A DNA stretch of 12,147 bases from Planctomycetota bacterium (lineage in GTDB: Bacteria; Planctomycetota; Phycisphaerae; Sedimentisphaerales; Anaerobacaceae). The translations under genes were made by a program, and so were the position numbers. Below the pieces are notes generated by a model, which did not search any database, was not told the DNA's origin, and was given only the letters and a program-made list of their open reading frames with translations. The stretch lies in NCBI GenBank assembly GCA_026386835.1, contig JAPLMV010000152.1, positions 1 to 12,147 on the forward strand, written 5' to 3'. Below, piece by piece: positions 6,422-12,147 of the stretch (its first letter is position 1; each line of letters opens with the position of its first letter).

Positions 6422-8407
6422 TTAATTCCCGGACTTTTGCCCGTTCCTTTCCCGTGTGTGGTTTAGTAATCCCGCCGCGAGTAGAATATTCCTGTCCCTT
6501 TGTGAGAGGTCAAGTTTTCCGACAAATTCAAATGAGCCGGTTTTATCGGTTATTTTAATTTCGTTACTATTTTTTATTGCATCGAGCAGATTGTCGATTT
6601 GGAGCTGGTCATCAGGTTTAATTCTGTCGTAATCCTTCGGGTCGGCAAATTCTATCGGCATGATGCAGAAGTTTATCAGATTGGCCTTGTGGATTCGCTC
6701 GATGCTTTTTGCAATGACGGCACGCACGCCGAGATACATCGGGCAAAGTGCGGCGTGTTCGCGCGACGAACCCTGGCCGTAACTTTCGCCTGCAACGATA
6801 ACGCCGCCGATATTTTTTTTCTTTAATTCGAGTGCACGCTCGGCAAATGTCTGTTTTCCGTCTTCGTTAAAGCAGTTGAAAACAACCTTCGCATACTGCG
6901 GGACATTTGAGCGCAGCTTGAGGAAAATCCCTGCGGGCATAATATGGTCTGTCGTTATCTTGTCGCCGCACTTTAGCAGTACCCTGCCATCTAATTTTTC
7001 AGGCAGCATCTGCGGCATTTCCGGTACGACAATCGTAGAGCCGCGAAGTACCTCGATACCGGCTGCCTTTTTTTCATTCGGCGGCTTTTCAATCATGCTG
7101 TCGTCGATGGTGAATTCCTCCGGCAGCTTTATCTTCGGATACTTGATTGCAAAAAGCTTCGGCAAATCACGCGGGTCGGTAATACAGCCGGTCAGGGCGG
7201 AAGCTACCGCTGTTTCAGGGCTGACAAGATATACGTTGTCGCCTTTTGTTCCGCTTCTGCCCGCAAAATTCCTGTTGAATGTCCGAAGACTGACCGCACC
7301 GTCGGCAGGCGAAAAACCCTGGCCGATACATGGCCCGCATGAGGATTCTAAAGTGCGGGCGCCGGCTGAAATCATATCCGCCAATGCCCCATTTTCCGCC
7401 AGCATATTCAAGACCTCTCTGCTGCCCGGGGCAATTGCAAATTCGACCATATTGTTTATTCGTCTGCCTTTGAGGACCTTTGCGGTCATCATCAGATCGG
7501 CAAAGCTCGAATTCGTGCAGCTTCCTATAGCGACCTGGCCTGTTTTCAATCCCGCCAATTCCCTGATTGTTTTAACGTTGTCTGGCGAAGATGGACATGC
7601 CGCCATCGGCTCAAGCTGTGAAAGATTTATTTCTATGATGCGGTCGTAGTGGGCATCCGCATCGGGCTTGAGCGGCTTGTAATCGTTTTCGCGTTTTTGC
7701 GCCGCAAGGAATTTTTGCGTCTGCTCATCGCCGGGAAAGATACTCGTTGTTACACCCAGTTCGGCTCCCATATTGGTTATGGTTGCCCGCTGCGGCACGG
7801 AAAGCGTTGAAACGCCTTTGCCGAAATATTCGATGGCCCAACCGACATTGCCTTTTGTGGTAAGTATGCCTAAAAGTTTAAGAATAACATCCTTTGCAGC
7901 CACCCAATCTTTGAGTCTTCCGGTCAAGTTAACGCCCAAAACTTTTGGGCAGGCCAGGTAAAAAAGCCCGCCACCCATAGCGACCGCCACATCAAGGCCG
8001 CCGGCTCCGATAGCGAGCATTCCAATTCCACCGCCTGTGGGTGTATGTGAATCGCTGCCCAGGAGCGTTGCGCCTGGTTTTCCAAACCTTTCGAGGTGTA
8101 CCTGATGGCAGATACCGTTTCCGGCACGTGAATGGTAAACGCCCGACCTGGCTGCTGCTGTCTGAAGGTACAAATGGTCGTTATGATTCTCAGGGCCAAA
8201 CTGGCTCATATTGTGGTCAATGTAGCTGACGGAAAGCTGTGTTTTGACCCTTTTTACACCCATTGATTCAAAGAGCAAAAATGCCGTTGTTCCGGTCGCA
8301 TCCTGAGTAAGGGTCTGGTCGATTTTAATACCTATTTGTTTTCCGGCTTCAAGGCAGCCGTCCGCAAGGTGGCTTGAAAGGATCTTATATATGAGCGTCT
8401 GTCCCAA
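6422..8407 (-). CDS. acn: Aconitate hydratase, short Aquifex-type
   Basis: Interconverts citrate and isocitrate in the TCA cycle, using a 4Fe-4S cluster in the cytoplasm. The 661-residue length fits the compact bacterial aconitases rather than the 890-residue AcnA or AcnB. The three cluster cysteines are C297 in GSCTNSS and C357 and C360 in SSCGPCIGQG. LLGSDSHTPTGGGIGMLAIG (115-134) is a family signature, and the swivel domain carries GESYGQGSSREHAA (540-553). Homoaconitase or isopropylmalate isomerase activity is possible in this superfamily, but the single-chain layout with both domains favours aconitase. The start is TTG, supported by GGAG 7 nt upstream; the ATG at 8420 is out of frame. 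It is the first gene of the minus-strand group with the secreted protein and hisD, and lies downstream of the terminator at 8491-8524, so it needs its own promoter in 8408-8490. Confidence 0.95.
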   Translation of the reverse strand: MGQTLIYKILSSHLADGCLEAGKQIGIKIDQTLTQDATGTTAFLLFESMGVKRVKTQLSVSYIDHNMSQFGPENHNDHLYLQTAAARSGVYHSRAGNGICHQVHLERFGKPGATLLGSDSHTPTGGGIGMLAIGAGGLDVAVAMGGGLFYLACPKVLGVNLTGRLKDWVAAKDVILKLLGILTTKGNVGWAIEYFGKGVSTLSVPQRATITNMGAELGVTTSIFPGDEQTQKFLAAQKRENDYKPLKPDADAHYDRIIEINLSQLEPMAACPSSPDNVKTIRELAGLKTGQVAIGSCTNSSFADLMMTAKVLKGRRINNMVEFAIAPGSREVLNMLAENGALADMISAGARTLESSCGPCIGQGFSPADGAVSLRTFNRNFAGRSGTKGDNVYLVSPETAVASALTGCITDPRDLPKLFAIKYPKIKLPEEFTIDDSMIEKPPNEKKAAGIEVLRGSTIVVPEMPQMLPEKLDGRVLLKCGDKITTDHIMPAGIFLKLRSNVPQYAKVVFNCFNEDGKQTFAERALELKKKNIGGVIVAGESYGQGSSREHAALCPMYLGVRAVIAKSIERIHKANLINFCIMPIEFADPKDYDRIKPDDQLQIDNLLDAIKNSNEIKITDKTGSFEFVGKLDLSQRDRNILLAAGLLNHTRERNGQKSGN

Positions 8408-8414
8408 TTTTGCA

Positions 8415-8418
8415 CTCC
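8415..8418 (-). promoter_or_regulatory. Ribosome binding site fixing the TTG start of aconitase
   Basis: GGAG on the minus strand, 7 nt before the TTG at 8407. The nearest upstream ATG (8420) overlaps this motif and is out of frame, so the TTG is the best start. Confidence 0.7.
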
Positions 8419-8436
8419 ATATAAAAAAACAAAACG

Positions 8437-8450
8437 TTTCATTTTCTTAA
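8437..8450 (-). repeat. TTAAGAAAATGAAA motif shared by two upstream regions (copy 1)
   Basis: The minus-strand 14-mer TTAAGAAAATGAAA at 8450-8437, about 30 nt before the aconitase start, recurs exactly at 9605-9592, about 58 nt before the prepilin-like gene. The match continues with C/T then GT. It may be a shared regulatory site, or AT-rich chance. Confidence 0.4.
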
Positions 8451-8490
8451 TGTTTTTTTAATTATCAATTATCCTCTGCCACTAATCAAT

Positions 8491-8524
8491 AAAAAAGCGG
8501 CCTTGCGATTCGCCGCAAGGCCGC
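8491..8524 (-). terminator. Intrinsic terminator of the prepilin-like gene
   Basis: On the minus strand, GCGGCCTTGCG (8524-8514) pairs perfectly over 11 bp with CGCAAGGCCGC (8507-8497) around a 6-nt loop and is followed at once by six T (8496-8491). It lies 36 nt after the stop codon at 8560 and separates that gene from the aconitase operon. Confidence 0.95.
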
Positions 8525-8559
8525 CTGTAAACAAATCTGTTCGGAATCAACACTACCTA

Positions 8560-9534
8560 TTAGAGAATGTTTCTTTCGCTGACAAGGTACGCATCCTGTT
8601 CATTCTGAGGTGTCTGTGTTGCGTTTGAGCCGTCTAAGCCATTGGCGGTCTCGGTAAAATCACCGGTACCAAGCTGTAGTATCTGTTGAGTGGGCACTGT
8701 AGTACTTGGCCAGTACTTCCAGATATGGTCGCTCTGGACACCAACATTGGGGAACTTCTCAAAACCAACATGGTTGTCATTATAAAGGACATTCTGCCCT
8801 TCCCTCTGGTGGGCGGCGCAATTACCGGTCTTATCGGGGTCTTTGTATTCGTTTTTCGTTGTATCCCAAGACGGCGCCACTACGTCAGCAGCACCATCAC
8901 CCGCATTCAAATAACCCTTGGCACCAGAAGGGTTACCATAAGCATTTTTATCGAGATACGGATTTCTGTCTGAGCAGACAGGGCTGCCGGAAGCGCTTAC
9001 CGAACTCATAGGATAACTACTATAAGGTAATTGGTAGGCATAACTATTATACTGGCCTGGCTTTGAATAATCAGTGCCATTGCCACCACCAAAATCCCAA
9101 ATGAAGGCCAAATCCGTCACACTAGTTCCAGTATCAGAAAGCTTAAACTCTTTTATTCCGACATCGCCCTTGCAGTTAAACTGTGAGGGTGTCACATCGT
9201 ACCCTTTTACCAGCATAAACAGGCTTGAGGTGACGGTTGGGTCGCCGGCCCCGAAAGCGTCTGCCTGAGCCGTCATACCCATCGCATCAAATAACGCAAT
9301 ACGACCGGTGGTCGACCATGTCCTGCCCGCTGGACCGGCTACGGGGTATGCCTCCCTGCTGTCGTTGGCGTAAAGAATCATCGCATTGCCGATGCCCTTC
9401 AGATGCGTGCCGCAAATCATACGATAGGCAATCTGTCTGACCCTGTTCAGAGCAGGCATCAAAATGCCCATCAAAAGCGCTATGATCGCTATAACGACCA
9501 ATAGCTCAACCAGTGTAAAACCTTTCTTTTTCAT
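8560..9534 (-). CDS. Prepilin-like secreted protein (N-terminal methylation motif, H-x9-D C-terminal motif)
   Basis: A 324-residue type II secretion/type IV pilus-like protein. The N-terminus MKKKG/FTLVELLVVIAIIALLMGIL has a prepilin peptidase site after Gly5, the conserved Glu at mature position 5 and a hydrophobic helix that anchors pseudopilins in the inner membrane. ALNRVRQ and CGTHLKGIGNAM follow, as in the large planctomycete family of such proteins. Near the C-terminus, HQREGQNVLYNDNHVGFE resembles the H-x9-DG motif of that family, with Asn in place of Gly. The frame stays open up to an ATG at 9633, but the start at 9534 is chosen because AAAGGAGA lies 8 nt upstream and the prepilin leader must be short. 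Such proteins are numerous in Planctomycetota and mostly of unknown function; an individual role cannot be given. It appears to be a single-gene unit with its own terminator at 8491-8524. Confidence 0.93.
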   Translation of the reverse strand: MKKKGFTLVELLVVIAIIALLMGILMPALNRVRQIAYRMICGTHLKGIGNAMILYANDSREAYPVAGPAGRTWSTTGRIALFDAMGMTAQADAFGAGDPTVTSSLFMLVKGYDVTPSQFNCKGDVGIKEFKLSDTGTSVTDLAFIWDFGGGNGTDYSKPGQYNSYAYQLPYSSYPMSSVSASGSPVCSDRNPYLDKNAYGNPSGAKGYLNAGDGAADVVAPSWDTTKNEYKDPDKTGNCAAHQREGQNVLYNDNHVGFEKFPNVGVQSDHIWKYWPSTTVPTQQILQLGTGDFTETANGLDGSNATQTPQNEQDAYLVSERNIL

Positions 9535-9540
9535 TTTTGT

Positions 9541-9550
9541 TTCTCCTTTT
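9541..9550 (-). promoter_or_regulatory. Strong ribosome binding site of the prepilin-like gene
   Basis: AAAAGGAGAA on the minus strand, 6-8 nt before the ATG at 9534. It decides for the short prepilin leader over the upstream ATG at 9633. Confidence 0.85.
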
Positions 9551-9577
9551 ACTATTTCGAAATTTGCAAGCCTAAGC

Positions 9578-9681
9578 CATTCTTGGGCACATTTCATTTT
9601 CTTAACAAACAAACTAATATAACCAACTTTCAACGTGCTTTTTCTGCAAATTTCAGTTTTTCATTTTTTGCCCAAAGAATG
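9578..9681. repeat. Inverted repeat CATTCTT(T)GGGCA upstream of the prepilin-like gene
   Basis: CATTCTTGGGCA at 9578-9589 and TGCCCAAAGAATG at 9669-9681 are inverted copies differing by one extra base, separated by 79 bp. They flank the stretch where the prepilin-gene promoter should lie. Possible operator pair or small mobile remnant; function unknown. Confidence 0.5.
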
Positions 9682-9952
9682 CTGGTTTAAGTTCATATTC
9701 ACAAAATCGACCATTATCAACAAAACTCACAAGGTAATCCATTTTCAAGATTATTATAGGTCTCAAAATGTAAGAAGACACAAAACCGCTAAAAAGCCTT
9801 TTGGGGTGGGCAGGTCTGAGATATGAACGAAAAAGAAATATGATAACAAACTTAAATTATAATCTACTTTTCAAACCTACCGATCCTTTATCTGAATCTT
9901 ATCATAGGTCGGCATTTTTGTCAAATAAATTTTGGAAATTTTTTCTATTTTC

Positions 9953-9981
9953 TTGAAAAATTTTACGATTATCTTAATACT
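9953..9981 (+). promoter_or_regulatory. Candidate sigma-70-type promoter of the uridylyltransferase gene
   Basis: TTGAAA (9953-9958) and AATACT (9976-9981) are separated by 17 nt, about 43 nt before the ATG. The -10 match is weak (4 of 6), so this is tentative in such AT-rich DNA. Confidence 0.3.
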
Positions 9982-10023
9982 GTTGATACTTTTGTTTTAT
10001 TAACCTTATGGAAATTCAACATA

Positions 10024-11451
10024 ATGAATACTGAAAAAATTCTGGAAAACCTCAAAAAACAGCTAAAAACGCATAATCAAACCCATATTTTGGCATTTTT
10101 GGACCAGTTGGACGCCGCCCAGCAGGAAAATCTTCTCAGGCAAATCCAGCAGCTCGATTTCAAGAAAATTGACGGCTGGGTTGCTAATTATGTCAAAAAT
10201 AGCACTCCTCCGGCAATACCCGCTGGGTTTGTTCCTGCCCCATTTTACCCGTCCATACCAACTAACCCTGCACAGGAAACCAAATACGCCAAAGCGAGAG
10301 AACTGGGCAGGGAACTGATATCGGGGGGCAAGGTGGCCGCCTTTGTCGTTGCCGGCGGACAAGGTACCCGCCTCGGATTCGACGGACCCAAAGGCAATTT
10401 TGCTATAAGTCCGGTTAAAAATAAAACGCTGTTCCAAATCTTTGCGGAAAACATCGCAGCCGTCTCCAACAAATACCACGCATCATGCCCCTGGTATATT
10501 ATGACAAGCCCGCTGAATTATGCCGCGACACTCGAAATCCTTCGCTCAAATAACTATTACGGTCTGAACAAAAAGGATATTTTCATCTTCCAGCAGGGGA
10601 CTTTGCCCAACTTCGGCTTTGAAGGCAGGGTGCTTATGGCCGACAAGGCTGATATAGCATGCTCGCCTGACGGCCACGGCGGCAGTCTGCTGGCACTGTA
10701 TAAAAGCGGGGCCGTCGAAAATATGAAAAAACGCGGTGTTGAGTTTATAAGCTACTTCCAGGTTGATAACCCGCTCATTAATATCTTTGACCAGCTTTTT
10801 ATCGGACTTCACGCACTCGACAGGGCACAGATGTCGTCAAAAGCTCTGATAAAAACAGGCCCAAAGGAAAAACTCGGTAATTTCTGCTTGGTCGATGGCA
10901 GGGTAAACGTCATCGAATACAGCGACCTGCCCGACGAAATGGCGGAGAAGAAAAATCCCGACGGGTCGCTGGTTTTTGAGCTTGGCAGTATCGCCATCCA
11001 CATCATAAATACCAGCTTCATTGAGAGACTAAACTCAAAGGGTTTTTCACTGCCGCTGCATAAGGCCATCAAGAAGATTCTCCATATCGATGAAAAGGGA
11101 AAACTTATTCAACCTGACCAGCCTAACGGCGTAAAACTCGAGAGTTTTGTTTTTGATGCCCTGCCGCTGGCTTCAAACTCGATAATTTTAGAAACCGTGC
11201 GGAGCGAGGAATTCGGGCCTGTAAAAAATGCGACCGGCGTCGATAGCGCCGAAACCGCCAGGCAAATGATTATTGCCCGTGCAGCCCGCTGGCTCGAATC
11301 GGCTGGTGTCAACATCCCAAGAAAACCGGACGGCTCGGTCGATTGCGTAATTGAGATTGCCTCGAGTTTCGCCGTGGAAAAAGAAGATATCCAGGGCAAA
11401 CTTGCGCAGGTGCCTCAAATCAAGGCCGGCGATAAAATTTACCTCGCCTGA
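10024..11451 (+). CDS. UAP1-like UTP:sugar-1-phosphate uridylyltransferase (UDPGP family)
   Basis: Makes a UDP-sugar and pyrophosphate from UTP and a sugar-1-phosphate in the cytoplasm, feeding cell-envelope or glycogen-type synthesis. The 475 residues match the eukaryote-like UDP-N-acetylhexosamine pyrophosphorylase/UDPGP family. There is an N-terminal helical region; the nucleotide-binding signature VVAGGQGTRLG (108-118) with Lys123 in GPKG; KTLFQI; YIMTSPLNYAATLE; FQQGTLP; SPDGHGGSLLAL, where UAP1 proteins usually have GNGG; YFQVDNPL; and VNVIEYSDLP. Family members use GlcNAc-1-P, GalNAc-1-P or Glc-1-P, and the substrate cannot be fixed from sequence by eye. The His in place of Asn in the GNGG loop is worth noting for specificity. 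Only a weak ribosome site (GGA at 10010-10012) precedes the ATG. The gene converges on queA with 4 nt between stop codons and no terminator visible between them. Confidence 0.92.
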   Translation: MNTEKILENLKKQLKTHNQTHILAFLDQLDAAQQENLLRQIQQLDFKKIDGWVANYVKNSTPPAIPAGFVPAPFYPSIPTNPAQETKYAKARELGRELISGGKVAAFVVAGGQGTRLGFDGPKGNFAISPVKNKTLFQIFAENIAAVSNKYHASCPWYIMTSPLNYAATLEILRSNNYYGLNKKDIFIFQQGTLPNFGFEGRVLMADKADIACSPDGHGGSLLALYKSGAVENMKKRGVEFISYFQVDNPLINIFDQLFIGLHALDRAQMSSKALIKTGPKEKLGNFCLVDGRVNVIEYSDLPDEMAEKKNPDGSLVFELGSIAIHIINTSFIERLNSKGFSLPLHKAIKKILHIDEKGKLIQPDQPNGVKLESFVFDALPLASNSIILETVRSEEFGPVKNATGVDSAETARQMIIARAARWLESAGVNIPRKPDGSVDCVIEIASSFAVEKEDIQGKLAQVPQIKAGDKIYLA

Positions 11452-11455
11452 GCGG

Positions 11456-12147
11456 TCAAATTATCAGCATCGCATCGCCATAAGAATAGAAACGGTATTT
11501 TTGCTCGATGGCATACCGATAAGCCGCAAGTATATTTTCCAGACCGGCAAATGCCCCCACAAGTGCAAGAAGCGTCGATTTAGGCAGATGGAAATTTGTT
11601 ACCATCGCATCGACGATTTTGAATTTATAGCCCGGCGTAATGAATAGCTTTGTTGCACCGCTGCCTGCCCCTAATGGTTCGACTTCGCTCACCACCCTGA
11701 ACCTGTCGAAGGGGGGGCCTGCTGATATTTGCCAATCCGTTGCGATTGTCTCCAGCGTCCGAACGCTGGTCGTGCCGACCGCAATTATCCTGCCGCCCTG
11801 CTTTTTGGCTTTATTTATCAGGCCGGCATTTTTTTCATCGATGCTGAACCGCTCCTCGTGGATATCATGGTCTTCGAGATTTTCTACGTTTACCGGCTTA
11901 AACGTCCCCAGCCCCACGTGCAGCGTTACATAAGCAAAATTAATTCCCGAGTTTTTCAGCCGCTCGATTAACTCTTCTGTAAAATGCAGACCTGCCGTCG
12001 GTGCTGCCACGGCGCCTGCCTTGCTGGCATATACCGTCTGATAGCGCTGCTTGTCTAAAGCCGCCTGTTCAATGTTATCATTTCGTTTGATATATGGCGG
12101 CAGAGGCGGCAGACCGAACCTTTCGAGAATAGCTTCTGCATTTTCTT
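11456..12147 (-). CDS. queA: S-adenosylmethionine:tRNA ribosyltransferase-isomerase (5' end outside window)
   Basis: Transfers the ribosyl part of S-adenosylmethionine to 7-aminomethyl-7-deazaguanine in tRNA to make epoxyqueuosine, the penultimate step of queuosine synthesis. The frame is open to the window edge, and the 229 visible residues are the C-terminal two-thirds. It reads LPPYIKRND, YQTVYA, GAVAAPTAGLHFT, HVGLGTFKPV, IHEERFSI, GGRIIAVGTTSVRTLE, LFITPGY, VDAMVTNFHLPKSTLLALV and YRFYSYGDAMLII, all QueA landmarks. The GTG at 12010 is an internal valine codon, not a start. Between TTSVRTLETIATDW and the usual SG-T-LFI segment lies extra sequence (about GPPFDRFRVVSEVEPLGAG) encoded by a palindromic repeat at 11676-11715. 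The frame is kept, so the enzyme is probably still functional with a longer loop. Confidence 0.95.
   Translation of the reverse strand, partial: ENAEAILERFGLPPLPPYIKRNDNIEQAALDKQRYQTVYASKAGAVAAPTAGLHFTEELIERLKNSGINFAYVTLHVGLGTFKPVNVENLEDHDIHEERFSIDEKNAGLINKAKKQGGRIIAVGTTSVRTLETIATDWQISAGPPFDRFRVVSEVEPLGAGSGATKLFITPGYKFKIVDAMVTNFHLPKSTLLALVGAFAGLENILAAYRYAIEQKYRFYSYGDAMLII
11676..11715 (-). repeat. Palindromic dispersed repeat inserted in frame within queA
   Basis: On the minus strand the 40 nt begin CCCCCTTCGACAGG and end GCGAAGTCGAACC. TTCGAC (11710-11705) pairs with GTCGAA (11683-11678), and inside it GTTCA can pair with TGAGC with one wobble, giving a two-stage hairpin. It matches a repeat motif (TTCGACAGGCTCAGGGTGAG-like) that I remember as scattered through many environmental bacterial genomes. 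It encodes roughly PFDRFRVVSEVEP in the QueA frame. Confidence 0.8.

Larger units (their letters stand above)
9535..10023. other. AT-rich divergent intergenic region
   Basis: This 489-bp region between the divergent prepilin-like and uridylyltransferase genes holds both promoters. Visible contents are the second TTAAGAAAATGAAA motif (9592-9605, minus strand), an imperfect inverted repeat (9578-9589 and 9669-9681) and a candidate promoter at 9953-9981. The small open frame at 9635-9826 (+) starts at no recognisable ribosome site and looks non-coding. No RNA gene was recognised. Confidence 0.6.

Noticed and set aside
6876..7649. 257-residue plus-strand open frame opposite aconitase
   Set aside because: Shadow of a well-supported aconitase gene; no family motifs in this frame.
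9535..9633. Longer start for the prepilin-like protein at the ATG at 9633
   Set aside because: It would put 33 residues before the prepilin leader and ignore the strong AAAGGAGA site placed for the ATG at 9534.
9635..9826. 63-residue plus-strand open frame in the divergent intergenic region
   Set aside because: No ribosome site, low-complexity composition, and it overlaps the inverted repeat and likely promoter of the prepilin-like gene.
11456..12010. queA read as a short gene starting at 12010
   Set aside because: The codon at 12010 is GTG inside a conserved GAVAAPTAGLHFT motif, and the frame continues with QueA sequence to the window edge.

Overview
The window looks like a chromosomal segment of a bacterium of the Planctomycetota, probably class Phycisphaerae. 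This is inferred from gene content and sequence style, not from a marker gene. The clues are a prepilin-like secreted protein with an N-terminal methylation motif and a C-terminal H-x9-D type motif, a eukaryote-like UAP1/UDPGP-type sugar-nucleotide pyrophosphorylase, a short Aquifex-type aconitase, GTG and TTG starts, and gene-free DNA packed with short dispersed repeats of a kind I associate with environmental planctomycete assemblies.

Layout. Positions 1-869 (+) hold the 3' third of alaS (alanyl-tRNA synthetase). Positions 870-1906 hold no credible gene but are a mosaic of repeats: a helically phased TCCAA array (911-1053), 7-nt and 10-nt tandem motifs, a 14-bp inverted repeat bounding about 120 bp, a GC-rich hairpin and several direct repeats. 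Positions 1907-3909 (-) are an AT-rich two-gene restriction-modification cassette: a YhdJ-like adenine methyltransferase followed 2 nt later by a putative restriction endonuclease. Positions 3910-4205 are again repeat-rich and end with a second, inverted, shorter copy of the 911-1053 element. Positions 4206-8407 (-) are a probable operon, aconitase > secreted two-repeat protein > hisD. A strong intrinsic terminator (8491-8524) separates it from the upstream prepilin-like gene (8560-9534, -). After a 489-bp AT-rich intergenic region, a UAP1-like uridylyltransferase (10024-11451, +) converges on queA (11456 to the window end, -), with 4 nt between stop codons.

Main points of interest. (1) Two copies of an undescribed element share a 12-bp start (GGGTGCACCTGC) and a 12-bp end (TCCAAAGACATC) but carry different numbers (11 and 4) of internal TCCAA units spaced about 10.4 bp and 10 bp. 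(2) The copies lie in inverted orientation around the restriction-modification region and are bordered by an 8-bp direct repeat, TCAACCCT. Removing 910-4199 with one repeat would leave alaS and hisD as a tight convergent pair. This fits insertion of the whole 3.3-kb segment as one unit, although no transposase is present. (3) queA contains an in-frame insertion of a palindromic dispersed repeat, adding roughly 15 residues to the protein. (4) The secreted protein between aconitase and hisD is an internal duplication. The housekeeping genes (alaS, hisD, aconitase, queA, uridylyltransferase) look intact where visible.
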